From assembly GCA_028554755.1 (NCBI GenBank), contig JAPTOF010000019.1, positions 8,132,001-8,196,000 of the forward strand: DNA of 64,000 nucleotides. The letters are read 5' to 3'. The translations under genes were made by a program, and so were the position numbers. This DNA is from Cordia subcordata (taxonomy: Eukaryota; Streptophyta; Magnoliopsida; Boraginales; Cordiaceae). Positions 1 to 11,018 of the stretch are shown piece after piece. Each line of letters opens with the position of its first letter. Positions within the stretch are counted from its first letter, which is position 1. The notes under the pieces are model-generated. The model ran no database searches and was not told the origin of the DNA. It saw nothing but the letters and a program-made list of their open reading frames with translations.

Positions 1-576
1 TGGAATCTTGGTATATTTTTCAGATTTACCTGACCAAATGGTGTTGGGTTTGCTGTATTTCACAGCTTCCTTGAAAGCCTTATCGGACCAAGAACCGGTG
101 ATGATGTAGTCGACGGGGTCATCGCGTTGGACGAGGTTGAGAGGGACGGAGGCGAATTGGGTGGTGGCGCCGCCTTGGAGGAAGAGGACGGCGTAGTCGG
201 AGGGGATATTGAGGAGGGCACGGAGATCAGATTCGGCCTTCTGGATGATGGAGAGGAATTCTTTCCCCCGGTGGCTCATCTCAGTCACCGACACGCCGGA
301 GTTGCGCCAGTTGTAGAGCTCCGATTGGGCCTTGAGGAGGACTTTTTCGGGGAGGGTGGCGGGGCCGGCGGCGAAGTTGAAGACGCGATCGGAGGTGGCG
401 GAGGCTGGAGGCGGAGTCTGGACGGCGGTGGTGGCCGATGAACAGGTGATGGTGGAGGGTTTGGGTTTGTGAGTGGTGGGGAAGGTGGCGATTTGGGTGG
501 TTTGGGTGAAGGGGTGGGAGGTGGGGGTTGGGTTCTTGAGGAAGAGGGAGTGGAGGTTTGAGGTTGACATGGCCAT
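1..576 (-). CDS. PSAT: phosphoserine aminotransferase, plastidic (N-terminal part)
   Basis: Converts 3-phosphohydroxypyruvate plus glutamate to phosphoserine in the plastidic phosphorylated serine pathway, using PLP. The frame is open from ATG at 576 to the window edge: 192 codons with no intron, about 45% of a typical ~430-aa plant enzyme. Residues 1-62 are Ser/Thr/Pro-rich and poor in acidic residues, as in a plastid transit peptide. The mature part begins with the family hallmark [11 protein letters not shown] (residues 66-76), followed by VTEMSHRG and by LQGGATTQF, which contacts the cofactor phosphate. The PLP lysine lies beyond the window. Starts at Met1 and Met3 (570) are both possible. 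The coding part is GC-rich against an AT-rich background. Identity is very sure; completeness cannot be judged. Confidence 0.96.
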   Translation of the reverse strand, partial: MAMSTSNLHSLFLKNPTPTSHPFTQTTQIATFPTTHKPKPSTITCSSATTAVQTPPPASATSDRVFNFAAGPATLPEKVLLKAQSELYNWRNSGVSVTEMSHRGKEFLSIIQKAESDLRALLNIPSDYAVLFLQGGATTQFASVPLNLVQRDDPVDYIITGSWSDKAFKEAVKYSKPNTIWSGKSEKYTKIP

Positions 577-661
577 GCTGACGTTTGATTGCGGCGACGC
601 GGCGGCGATGGTAGAGGTGGAGGAGGAGATCTAATGTAAAGTGAAGTGTGTGTTGTGTGTG

Positions 662-670
662 TATATATAT
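662..670 (-). promoter_or_regulatory. putative TATA box of the phosphoserine aminotransferase gene
   Basis: On the minus strand an alternating TATATATA lies about 90 bp upstream of the ATG at 576, allowing a 5' leader of some 50-60 nt. It sits in a GT/TA-rich stretch that could simply be a microsatellite, so the assignment rests on position only. A second TATA-like tract at 741-750 is an alternative. Confidence 0.4.
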
Positions 671-1228
671 CAGCGGGGAAAGTCTGCAGATCTACTAATG
701 TTTGTTGGCGTAGTGTGTGTTGTGTGTGTCTTTTCTTGATTAGATATAAAAGGGGCGCCTGCGGAAATATCTGAAATTGCAAGGGGATCTTTTGTTAAGA
801 TTCAATTTTGGGTAGGTTAAGGATGTGACGTAGAGGAACTTCTTTCCATTTTTTACCTTTATAATATTACGAGAATTTAAGAGTAATATTACTTATATGA
901 TTATCACTAAATAATATAATTTATAATTTATACAAAATATTGAAATAGAAATATGAAATTTACTTTATAAAATATATAGGATTAAATTTATACTATAAAA
1001 GATCAATTTTTTGAATTGACGCTAATAAAACTTTTACTTTTTTTGTAAGGCAAGACAATGCGGTGAAGGATTTACAAATAAAAAAGCAAATTATTAAAAA
1101 AAAAAGAAGCATGTATTGAATGTTTTTGGATGAAAAATATTACGAGGTGAATACATTTGACATTGACAGAGAAAAGTAAAAATATTTCTTTATAATATAG
1201 ATTTCTGATAAATTTACTTTTGACATGG
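671..1228. other. AT-rich upstream region, no gene seen
   Basis: Upstream DNA of the phosphoserine aminotransferase gene, with GT-rich stretches (704-730) and then strongly AT-rich sequence. No ORF, repeat boundary or RNA gene is supported. Confidence 0.6.
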
Positions 1229-1723
1229 GTAAAATGCAAGTTACTCTATGTAATTTTGTTGATCTAATTAATTGATTATCCTTGTATTTTAAAATTTACC
1301 ACATTACGTTATGTGCTTTTTGAAAGGCGGCAAGTCACCCTTTTTTATTGATATAATTAGTTGATTACTCTTTGTGATTTGTTTAATTAGTTGATTATCT
1401 CTTACATTTTCAAACTTACTACATTAGTCCCCTGTACTTTTTAAAAAGTGACACTGCTGTCTCTTTTTATATTACCTAAATGTTGTTAGCGTTTATAAGT
1501 ATATTTTTTTATGAAAGTATACAACACATTACAAGTTTTAACGCTTTTAGATGCCAAAAAATGGTGCATATTATGCATAATAAGTTCATCTTAAAAAAAA
1601 ATTATTAAGTTAAGAGATCATGTGCCATCTTTTAAATAACACATGAGGTAATGTGGTAAGTTCTAAAATATAGAAGATAATTAAGTAATTAAACAAAACA
1701 TGGGAAAATAACATGCATTTTAC
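1229..1723. mobile_element. foldback (long-TIR) non-autonomous DNA element, copy 1
   Basis: The left end, beginning GTAAAATGCA at 1229, is matched in reverse complement by the end at 1723 over about 110 bp. Both arms carry an ATTGATTATC/TTAATTATC block followed by TTACCACATTA, at roughly 70-75% identity by eye. An inner diverged copy of the same module lies near 1345-1450. There is no coding capacity and no clear target duplication. A second member of the family is at 48235-48680. This is probably a MULE- or foldback-type MITE; the superfamily is not determined. Confidence 0.6.
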
Positions 1724-2529
1724 ACTATTTGATAGTAGAAGATTCAAATGGCTTTGCTTGGTGAGATGTGATGACTTTATATTCAAGTGAAATCTTCTCA
1801 TAACATTATAAGTCACATTTAACAAAATTCAATAATTTAGAACTATTCAAATTATTATATCATAAATATATAAATAATTTAAACAAAATTTAGAAATATT
1901 AAATTATTTTTATTATGTTAGGAGTGGCGGTGCACTAACTTGGATTGAGGTTTTGAGAATGCGTGTGGCGTAAGAGGATTTTAGGTACATGCCGCGTCAG
2001 GAACTTGCAAGTTGCATTTACATGTGATTGGTCCCCACTGGAGAGTGTATATTTAACAGATTATTAGGCGACACAAAAACAAGTAAATTAGATTAATGGT
2101 TTTGTCAAGTCTCTGCACTTTTAGTAATGTTTTTTCTGTCTGTTTGAAAAGGGATTCAATTAGCTTGCTTGTCGAATGTAACTAAAAACTTTATAAATAA
2201 CAAAAAAAAAAAGAATAACAAAGTTCTACACCAATTCAACTCAAACTTTACAACCTCGGATAAGCTGAAATTTGGCACTTAGCCACCCACTCCAAACAGT
2301 GCAGAGTTGATTCTTCTTCGATAACATCATCCTGAGAATGATGTTTAGGTTGTTCTCAAGACTATCACCTCGTCGAGATATTTTAGTTGTTGAAAGTTAG
2401 AATACATAATTGAGAATATCAAAAAGATTAACACTAAGAGTGATGATTTAATCTCCTAATCATCGTGCGAATTGCGTTGTTAGAAATTTTAATTTGAGTA
2501 CTTTTGCTTGTAATTGGAAAGGAGATCTT
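1724..2529. other. intergenic, no gene seen
   Basis: AT-rich DNA without supported coding sequence. A short stretch near 1920-2050 is less AT-rich but has no recognisable frame. Confidence 0.5.
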
Positions 2530-3180
2530 CCTCATCCACCCATGGACATCCCTTCAAGGAAGAATCTATTCTATATTCCCACTTGCACCACCATTTGAAA
2601 ATATTAAAATTAAAAATGTGCAAGCTCAAGACAAAAGTCATGTTTGCAACTGAGGGCTAAATACATTATCTTCTTTACAAATTTATGAGATGGTAATTTT
2701 AATGTGGTATTAGAGTCTGAGAACTAAAGGTTTCGTGCTAGACTTGCACCACCATTCATTTAAAAACATTTAACATTATACATGTGCAAGGCACAAAAAA
2801 AAAAAACATGTTTACACTGAGGGTACATATTAATACAATAAATAAATACACCGATATCTTTTGTACAAGTTTAACTTTTAAATAAGGTGGTTACTATATG
2901 AGACGAGATACTAATACAACAAATAAATACACCAATATTCTTTTTACAAGTTTAAACTTTTAGATGAGATGATAACTCTAACAAGTTTTAAACTTTTAGA
3001 TGATGTAGTAACTATATGAGGGTGCATGTTAATACAATAAACAAATACCTAAATATCTTCTCTATAAGTTTAAACTTTTAGATAAAATAGTAACTCCAGA
3101 CAATATCATCTCTATAAGTTTAAATTTTTAAATGAATTAGTAATTCCTATAGGATCAAACCTACAATAGACAAGAGAAAA
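2530..3180 (+). repeat. degenerate LTR-retrotransposon relics with primer-binding-site remnant
   Basis: TGGTATTAGAGTC at 2705-2717 differs at only two places from the tRNA-iMet primer-binding site TGGTATCAGAGCC that follows the 5' LTR of many plant LTR retrotransposons. Around it, a phrase like TACAAGTTTAAACTTTTAGATGA recurs about five times (near 2864, 2946, 2979, 3063 and 3112), and the AATACAATAAATAAATAC phrase recurs at 2835, 2915 and 3031. This looks like overlapping broken LTR ends. No coding part remains. Confidence 0.5.
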
Positions 3181-4356
3181 AGAAGAAGAAGAAGAAAAAG
3201 AGACAAGGCTTTTTCTTCAAGGGGCTCCAATGCACAGGATAAACTAATGTAAGTGTTAAAGTGGAAGAAAATATGTGTTGCCAAAAAAAATGCCTTTAAG
3301 ATGTGAAATTTGAAGTACTTTTAACTTATCCAAAAATCGAAAAGGACCGAAAGGCCCATCCATTGGACCGACCAATCAAAATTTGGTTACCAGGGCGAGG
3401 CTAAGACCCAAGAAGTTTGTAGGTTATTCAATTATAGGCTCAATGCCACCCTAGGCCCAAGGCCTACGAGCAACAAGTCAAATTTGGTTCATAAGAGAAA
3501 GGCCACAATTTGCAAATGTTTAACCAATTTGTAGTCTTCCCAATTATATGCTCATCCCAAGCTCAAGCCATGAAGAATTCCAACCACCATTCTTATCTTA
3601 TTTGGACAGTTGATCCCCGCTCCTGGTAGAGTTCTTAACCATCCTTAGAAAGCTAAACATCCAAGACTTTGAGGTGTTCTCTAAAGAACAAGTAACCAAT
3701 ACCTAGTCGGTCATCTTAAAAACACGATCAACTGTAAGCTCTGTCCTACTTGGATAACTACTGCAATTGCTGGTTGAGACTCATCAGTTAACTTCAAAGG
3801 GATGGACGTCCTAGCTACTGATTCCATCCACATACAAGTAATGATTATAACTCATAGTCAACTTCAATCTAGCACCAGTTCTCAAAAGGATATGTATCAA
3901 AGTTAGTAAACTTATTGTATGTGAACAGTTAGCAATGACTCATGCTAGAGCTCTACTTGATTACAGTTAGACAATTAAGGCTCCCAGGAGTCTTTATTAA
4001 AGTAACTTCTAAGAGTATCTGGACTTTCAACTGCCAACAATCATAAAAGTAAACCACACCCACTAAAAGGAAAGGCATCACCACATAATCAACAAATAGC
4101 AATTCAACCCACCGCACACATCTGATGACCCTTATAAGGTTGACTTTTCAACCTTCTCTACAATTATAAATAACTTTCAGTATCTAATTTGAATTTAAAT
4201 TTTAATTAGAAATAATTTTCTAAATATTTTACTCTTTGAATATTTGAAAAAATAAATAAAATTATATGATACCTAATATTTTTTATTTCCCATTGATACT
4301 TTGTGAAGGTTCACTACATAGTTACTAAAAAAATAAACTAAAACTAAATTACCTGC
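3181..4356. other. intergenic, probably decayed transposon, unassigned
   Basis: More GC-balanced than its surroundings but full of stops in all frames. It resembles old retroelement DNA in texture; I cannot tie any part to a named domain. Confidence 0.4.
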
Positions 4357-4682
4357 TAGGTTAACATGCGGATGTCCAGCAAACCCATCAAAATGACTGC
4401 TCTAACCCGCCAACCCGTCAAAACAACCCATGAACCCCGCCTAACTCACAAAAACTATCCACAAACCTACCTAACCTACCAAAAACGACCTGTAAACTCG
4501 CCAAAGCAGCTCGCCTAACCCACCAAAACAACTCGTCTAACCCACTAACCCATTAGGGTCAGTTTAGGGTTTTAATATCCTTGACCCGTTGGATAAATGG
4601 GTTGACCCTACCCGACCGCTGACCTACCTAACCCGTGTTGAGTAGGCTGGGTCAATCCATAGGTACTCGTTTTCCAAGTTTA
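4357..4682. mobile_element. degenerate non-autonomous hAT-like element (CGGGTT family)
   Basis: A 326-bp block packed with AACCCGCC/ACCCGTC motifs. Its reverse complement aligns by eye along most of its length with the element at 37175-37575, including the shared ATTAAAACCCTAAAC core. Flanks TTACCTGC (4349-4356) and TTACTCGT (4683-4690) agree at 5 of 8 positions, as expected for a decayed 8-bp hAT target duplication. The ends (TAGGTTAACATG and, inverted, TAAACTTGG) are much mutated. No ORF. Confidence 0.6.
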
Positions 4683-4939
4683 TTACTCGTCTTCTAATGT
4701 CGAAACGTGTGTGTATTATGCATGAGTAGTATTGGCAATAAGCCATGGTAAAGCTGAGGTTTGTTGTCCCCTACTCCACACTTGGTAAAAAGATCCCTAT
4801 ATTACCCTACCCTATGTTTGGTATTTACCCAACACCATTTTTGCCCTTATCAGATGAAAAAGGGTACCACCCTATGCCTATAAGGCACCAATCAACAAGG
4901 TCAACAGGATGGAGCAAAGAAGTAAAACTAGATCAAAAC

Positions 4940-5890
4940 CCTACCTCGATGCCTTGTACTTTTGTGTCTTGATGCCTTGCCTTACGTGGCTTAGTGTTTC
5001 AATTATGTGTGCCTTGTTGCCTTGGTATCTTGGCCTTGCATGCCCTAGTGCCTTGGTGATGGATGCCTTGTCCACTAGTTGTACATGCCTTACTACCTTA
5101 ATACCTCGGCAATGTGTAACTTGGAGCCTTAACTATGCATGCCTTATTGCTTGATGCCTCAACCTTGCTTGCTATGGCATGTCTTAATTCCTTGGTCGTG
5201 TGTGCCTTGGTGTCTTGGCCTTGCTTACCTTTGTGTCTTAACTTTGTGTGCCTTACTACCTTGGTGCTTAATTGTATATGTCTTACTACCTTGGTTATGC
5301 GTGCCTTGCTACCTTAGTGTCACGACCGTACGTGCCTTGCTATCTTGATGCCTCAGCCTGCGTGCCTTGTTGCCTTTGTCAAGCATGCCTTGCTGTCTTA
5401 CTGCCTTAGTGCCTTGTTACCTTATCCTTGCATGCCTTAGTGCCTCAGCATGCATGCTTTGTTGCCTTGTCTTTTTCTATAGTACCTTGGTGCCTTTGCT
5501 ATGCGTGCCTTGTGCCTTAGTCATGCATGCCTTTCGACCTTAATTCCATCCATGTTTGCCTGGTTAGTGTCTCAGCCGTATGTGCGCTGCTGTCTTAGGG
5601 CCTTTGTTGTGCAAGTTGTGCGTGCTTTGGTGCTTTGGTTGTGCGTGCCATGATACCTTGTCTTTGCATACCTTAGTGCCTTTACCTTGCAATGCTTGGT
5701 GCCCGTGATGCCTTCGTCGTGCATGGCTTGGTGTCCATGGTGTTTTGGCTATTCGTTGCTCCTTGTGTGGCTTGATGCCAATAGTGCCTTGGCTTTGCAT
5801 GCCTTGGTCTAAATGGTGCCTTAGTCTACACGCCTGGGTCCTGGGTCCCGAGTCCCGACAGTACCTTAACCCTTGATAGTGCCTTAGCAC
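4940..5890 (+). repeat. degenerate minisatellite of GCCTTG/ACCTTGG units
   Basis: About 950 bp of imperfect repeats built on phrases such as CGTGCCTTGCTACCTTAGTG and ATGCCTTGGTGTCTTGGCC. The spacing is commonly near 30 bp, made of roughly 10-bp sub-blocks. Open stretches inside it translate to Leu/Cys/Ala-rich repeats only because of the unit composition. Variation between units is high, so it is old. No promoter or conserved protein supports a gene. Confidence 0.8.
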
Positions 5891-5960
5891 TCAAAATAGT
5901 TGGCATTACCTTTTAGCAATTAAGCCTTGCTAGTCTCTGCAAACAAGTGCAATTACGATT
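5884..5960 (+). repeat. diverged direct repeat, copy 1
   Basis: The sequence around ATTACCTTTTAGCAATTAAG with the following TGCAA-rich part recurs, diverged, at 6568-6642. Both copies read GCACT..GAAATAG..CATTACCTTT..TTAAGCCTTGC..TCTCTGCA. The copies bracket the 0.6 kb next to the minisatellite, suggesting an old tandem duplication or the ends of a decayed element. Confidence 0.55.
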
Positions 5961-6567
5961 TGGAAGAATACAAAGCAAACCCAAGGTTAAAGTACTCATA
6001 GGTTTTGTTTGCTCAAGCCATACATCTAATATTGACTTGAGTTCCAAAGGGTCTTTGGTTGGCCATATACAGTGTCCCAAGATAACTCGATTATTTTCTC
6101 TATTCTGCATGTTTGTATCCAGATTGGATGAGATCTCTCAGGCAAACTTATTTGACTGGTAAATTTTACATTATCAATCACCTCATTAGTCAATTTATTG
6201 GTCTAAAATAAATCAAACCCCCTTGTGATTTGTGTACCCCCTATTTTATCATAACTCCTCGTCGTCCCCTTTGTTTTCTATAACATAACATAATTCGATA
6301 ATACTTTGTTTCAGAAAGGAGAACTATGAGGAGGTTTTGAAATGCAGGGAATTCAATGCTCTCCAAATAAACCACAAGAAAGAATTTGGTATATTTTACC
6401 TAATTTATTTTATATTCATAAAAAAGTTTGACTATTATAAGCAAAGCCAACCTCAGTGGTAAATTGTAAGTCCTCTGTGAAATGAACTTTTAATTGACCC
6501 CTAGCTGCCTTACATATAGCTTAAAAGATGGGACATGCGTAACTGCAATAGCTTCAGTAAAATACAA

Positions 6568-6642
6568 TGGCACTTGAAATAGCGTACATTACCTTTGAGT
6601 CGTTAAGCCTTGCCGATCTCTGCAGATAATTGCAGTTGCAGC
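6568..6642 (+). repeat. diverged direct repeat, copy 2
   Basis: Partner of 5884-5960. The match is roughly 70% by eye over about 75 bp. Confidence 0.55.
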
Positions 6643-6704
6643 TTTGAAACAATCCTTGCAATTGCAGATTGAATCAAGGTTGGAGACCTTCAGAAAGAAA
6701 AAAA

Positions 6705-6707
6705 ATA

Positions 6708-6746
<39 letters not shown>
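6705..6746 (+). repeat. (AT)n(T)n microsatellite
   Basis: About 12 AT units followed by a run of some 17 T. It produces spurious Tyr/Ile/Phe ORFs on both strands. The rest of 6747-7394 holds no other supported feature apart from the 3' flank of the cyclin gene. Confidence 0.9.
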
Positions 6747-7394
6747 GTTTTCTCCCTTTTCCAGATTTCCCAGCATATAACAAAAGCAGTTAGTGATGTT
6801 GCATATGACTTATCATACCCTGCATCACATTCCTTGGCAAAGAATAGCAGCCATGTATCGTATCTGATTGCCCGAGTAGGGATGGTGGGTGATTCCGAAA
6901 ACTGGAGCCAAGCCAAGTCTTTTTACTCCATGAGCAGAGAGAGGTAGGTGCCTCAATCTTTGTCAGCCCGGCACAAATGGGCAGAGAGTGGGCAAAGACA
7001 ATTCCTTTTACTTGGTGACTTGAGTAAAGAACATTCCAGATTGAGGCCCTTTCCAGAGAAAATTTAGATACTTCTAATGAATTTGAGCAACTAAATCAGA
7101 TATTAGTGAAATTGTTGGAAGAATAGAATGAACTGTCTATTATTGTTGTCAAATGAAACCGAAGTACAATATATGTTCAAATTGAACATTCACAGTGGAC
7201 AACCACAGTTGTTCACAACCATGGCTGCAATGTTTTCTATAATCATCAGATGATCAAATCCCCGGGGCAACAAAGGGTTGCTAATTTTGTCTGGTACCCC
7301 ACCCCGACCAATAACAATTAAGAAAACTCGATTAGAAATCAACCCCAATTACAGAAGTGACATAGAGTTAGTGACACTATACATGTCCTCCTTA

Positions 7395-10385
7395 TTACTG
7401 GGTTTGTACAAGAAAATGTGCTGGTTCACACTTGGCTGCATAACCAAATTTAGAGGTACTGTACTTTCTGTATACACCGGTTAGTTTGCCTGTTGCTGCT
7501 TTTTGGTGAAAGCTCACAATCAGTCTAAAGCATTCCCTGCGAGAACAAGCGAAAACGAGAAAGGTGTGAGAGGCAACGTATACAAACACCACTAATGATC
7601 AATATAAGACGACACAACTTACGAAAGTTGATCTTCTGTGTAGCTGGTGTGCCATTCGCAGGTCTTACTCCACTGCCCAACACCGTAAAGTGTACATTGT
7701 GCGGTGTAGATGGCGGCAGCGGCCATAAAAGATGGTGGAAATTTTAGCATTTCATACTCCACAAGGCAAAGCTCAATCAAGAAGAATGATAATAGCTCAA
7801 GCTGTTAGATTAACAGAATCTTATTAGAGGTTTATTAACTAAACAAGTACCTATTAACACAAAAAAAATGAGAGATGAACTACTACTAACTTTCTTATCA
7901 GATTGAGCAGCCTTAAGAAATCTTCTCATGAATACATGGGCAGTAGGTACAGTCATGTTAAATTGCAAGGTGTTCAGCATTAATCTTTCCTGCAAGTTTG
8001 TATTAAGACAAAAAATTGTTAAGTTTAGCTTCCAAGAAGAAAATATGCAGTAAAAAATACCACACTTCAATGACAAGATTAGTAGCTACCATTTCAAGAA
8101 CTTCTGCCCTTGTGTAAGCTTTGTCTGAAATAAATATCAAATCATCCACAATAGGAACAGAAACTTCCTCATATTTGCATGCCAATAGCATGGCGACCAA
8201 ACCAACAAGCTGCAGCTTCTTACGTACAACAGTTTGCTTGGCTAAAAATCTGTCTATAAGGTTAACTGTTAGAAACAATGTCTCCTCCCTAAGTTCAAAC
8301 TTGTGGTGGACCTGTTGATATTCAGAAAGTCAATTAACCCCTGATGTTCTCACTGAATTGATGATTCGGCTAATGTCGAATTGCTCATAGCCCAATCCGC
8401 CTATTCATAGTTATTAGCACCATTTATGATGATAGGGAACATCTCAAGTACCTCAATAAGCCAGTCAATTAGTATAGCTCTCATCTTCTCATTGATGTCA
8501 ATTTGTTGTGCCATGTAATTTGGTGAAACACAGCCAGAGCTCTGCATAGAATGACCAAGCTTTTAGTAATTTAAACACCATGTAATTGGTATTTTTCATG
8601 TACTATTACACCAGAGCTCTGCATTGTTATCAGCTCAAGATTCTCAAAGATTACTTCAGTAGTTTTTATCAGTAGCCAATGGGTATGGATCTTGCATTAG
8701 TTGTAGTGGATCTTTGTAAAATCTTCTCCAGATTATGAGATGAAAATTGTGTAATGGATACTAGTTCAAAATTCAAATAGGCTACCTCTCTTGTTGTGTT
8801 GAGATCTAAAGTGCACATTAGAAGATAAAGAAGTTCAGAAATACCGACCCCAAAAGGAGGGATCTTTTGGAATCTTTTAGATCAAGAAGTTCAGGTCTCA
8901 AAAATTCAAAAGTAAGCTGTAAGGCCTAATCTGTGGAGGGTTATCTAGAAAGTGTGCTTATGAGCTGTGACCTATAACTGAAACACTAATCATTATAAAA
9001 AAGCATGATGTACCAAATTCAAACTAACTCATGCTAGAGACACAAACTCATCAATATGTACAAAATTCAATCTAATTTCAGCAAAACAAATATAGCATGA
9101 ACAATTTCTTTGATCTAAGCAAATACATATAGCATGAACTAATTTCAAAGAGTTTCTAAGATCAATAGTCTAGCATCCATGTCCAGAATTATAAGTCAAA
9201 ATTTACCTCCATCTTCTTGTAAAAGGCATAGAGACCTTCTACATAGTCAACAACAGCAAGTGGATTATTTGCATCACGACTGTCAATATCCAATACAGTC
9301 TCTTCAAGTATGTCTTCCATTTCAACCTCCTCCTACAACATTAGTACAGATTAGTTTTCCAACACCTTCACAGCCATTTTTCTCAGAATGTATTCATTTC
9401 CATATTATTTATTTTAAAAAAAAGGTGGAAGGCTTTCTTTTACCATTTGATCTTTTTCATTTGATACGGTTTCGGATTGTTCCAAGGACATGGGCACAGC
9501 TTGGTCTTTGGCTGCCTCATGGTCCTCCCCTTCTACAAGAGACACATCATCTTCCCATATACTAAAATTATTATCTGATGTTTTTGGTTTCTTTGCTCCC
9601 TGCTCAATGACATTCTGTTACTAAATCAATTAATCAAATGCTTATTGGAAAAAGGAACCAAAAAAATCAACTCAAATCTCAGTGTCTTTTTGCAAGAACA
9701 AATATGTTACCTCAGGGCAATGCTGCTGTGAGCTTGACAAGTGTGCAGAAAATTTCCTTTACAGATGAAAAAACAATGATAATATTAATCTTAACAAGAA
9801 AAAATATCCAAGAATGTTTCAAGAATGGTGGTTTAGATGTGAGACAGACCTTCTTGTGACTGGCTTATGAACTTGAATAGGAAGATTTTTATCACATGCC
9901 CCATTTGTTCTGAGAATCAAAAATTTTTCCAATTTTTTTAATCCAAGAAAACAAAGATGAAGAAAAAAAGCAAGGAAAATAAGAAAGCATTACAAAATTC
10001 ACTTATGGATCTTCAGATTGGAGAAAGGTGAGCATTATTACTCTGGTAAGCCTCTCTTGTTAACAACACAAGGATACTGATGACCTCCCACTAAATTCTG
10101 ATTGATCACACTTAGTGCTCTCCTATTGTGTCCTCTGATCTCCATCCCAAATTTTCTGCTGCCAATTTCTGCCCCACCTTTCATATTTCAAGAATTCATA
10201 TACAAAAATCAAAATAAAAAAAAGACTCAAAAGAAAAAAGAAATAAATATTCCAAAACCCATCTTGCAAATCTTCATCTAAAACAAAAAAAAAAAAAGGG
10301 TTGACTAAGCCACATTCATTCTCTGTCTACCTTGTACATTTGTGGACTTAACCAAGGTAGAATTGTTCTCATCAGATATCACCAT
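7395..10385 (-). CDS. CYCB2: G2/mitotic cyclin, B2 type (11 exons, 441 aa)
   Basis: Regulatory subunit of cyclin-dependent kinase that drives G2/M entry in the nucleus. Exons, 5' to 3': 10331-10385, 10042-10177, 9850-9909, 9711-9756, 9444-9614, 9207-9332, 8452-8541, 8090-8311, 7891-7989, 7623-7801, 7395-7536. They total 1326 nt and join in phase at GT-AG introns. The N-terminus holds a destruction box RRALSVIN (residues 37-44) for APC/C-mediated breakdown. The cyclin N-fold begins near residue 195 with the hallmark [12 protein letters not shown] and continues through [11 protein letters not shown]; the C-fold follows LKAAQSDKK. The end, [11 protein letters not shown], resembles the plant CYCB2 ending. 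Length fits the family (~430-450 aa). Start chosen because MVISDENN matches the family's MV-SDEN beginning. Two acceptors end in AAG rather than CAG. No inactivating lesion seen. Confidence 0.93.
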
Positions 10386-10500
10386 ATTTTCTTGATTATC
10401 TTAAAAGAAACAAATCACCACCTCAAATTAGAGTTGAACAAAGAAAAAGAAAGCTTCTCTTCTTCAAAAAATGGAGCACTCAAGACTGTAAACTGAGCGC

Positions 10501-10509
10501 ATTTATATA
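10501..10509 (-). promoter_or_regulatory. TATA box of the cyclin gene
   Basis: Minus-strand GTATATAAAT lies about 120 bp upstream of the cyclin ATG at 10385. A start of transcription near 10470 would leave a leader of roughly 85 nt. It agrees well with the plant TATA consensus and is correctly oriented. Confidence 0.7.
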
Positions 10510-10641
10510 CCCCTCATCAACTTTTATTGAAGAAGAAGAAGAAGAAGAGAGAGAGAAAGAGTAGAGAAAGAGAGAGGAAATGAAGGGTATGTGTCTGTCG
10601 AAGCATACAAGCTATGGGGGGTCTGGTCTTTATTTTTCAAA

Positions 10642-10652
10642 TACAACGGCTA
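10642..10652 (+). promoter_or_regulatory. MSA-type (mitosis-specific activator) element 1
   Basis: TACAACGGCTA matches the MSA consensus TCYAACGGYYA at 10 of 11 positions. Three-repeat MYB proteins bind such sites to restrict B-type cyclin transcription to G2/M. It lies about 260 bp upstream of the cyclin ATG, in reverse orientation to the gene. Confidence 0.7.
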
Positions 10653-10705
10653 GTGAAAAACAAAAAAAAAAAAAGAAAAAGAAAAAAACTTTACGGTCCA
10701 GAGCT

Positions 10706-10716
10706 TACAACGGTCA
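10706..10716 (+). promoter_or_regulatory. MSA-type (mitosis-specific activator) element 2
   Basis: TACAACGGTCA also matches the MSA consensus at 10 of 11 positions, 64 bp further upstream of the first and in the same orientation. A pair of near-perfect sites in the promoter of a mitotic cyclin supports function. Confidence 0.7.
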
Positions 10717-11018
10717 CTTATGGGGGTTGGGTTGGGTTGAGTTGGCATGTCGGCATGTGGAATGTGAGATGTTGCTTTCGAAATTGTTTAAAAGTGCTTG
10801 TATAATAAGTCTTTGGTGTTTTTGATTAGAGTAATTATTGGTTGGGTTTGCACTTTTAGGCAACTACATAAATGTGTATGTAGATACGCTCTTGCCCACC
10901 CTTTGTAGGGCTTATCTAATTTGGCTCCTTTCCTCCCTTTTAACTCACTCTAACTAGATAGGATTGCATTCAAAAAATTATTCAAAACAACTGTTGAGCT
11001 GTAAATTTTTTTTTGTAA

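Noticed and set aside
285..782. 165-codon proline-rich frame on the minus strand
   Set aside because: It overlaps the phosphoserine aminotransferase coding sequence in another frame; its Pro/Ser richness is a by-product of the GC-rich transit-peptide region.
4400..4620. Interstitial telomere-like (GGGTT) sequence
   Set aside because: The units are CGGGTT/GGCGGGTT, not TTTAGGG, and they lie within hAT-like subterminal regions with matching ends elsewhere.
4745..5348. Several Leu/Cys-rich ORFs of 60-81 codons
   Set aside because: They arise from the minisatellite units, have no conserved domain and differ in frame from one another.
6589..6947. Tyr/Ile-repeat ORFs on both strands
   Set aside because: Translated (AT)n(T)n microsatellite.
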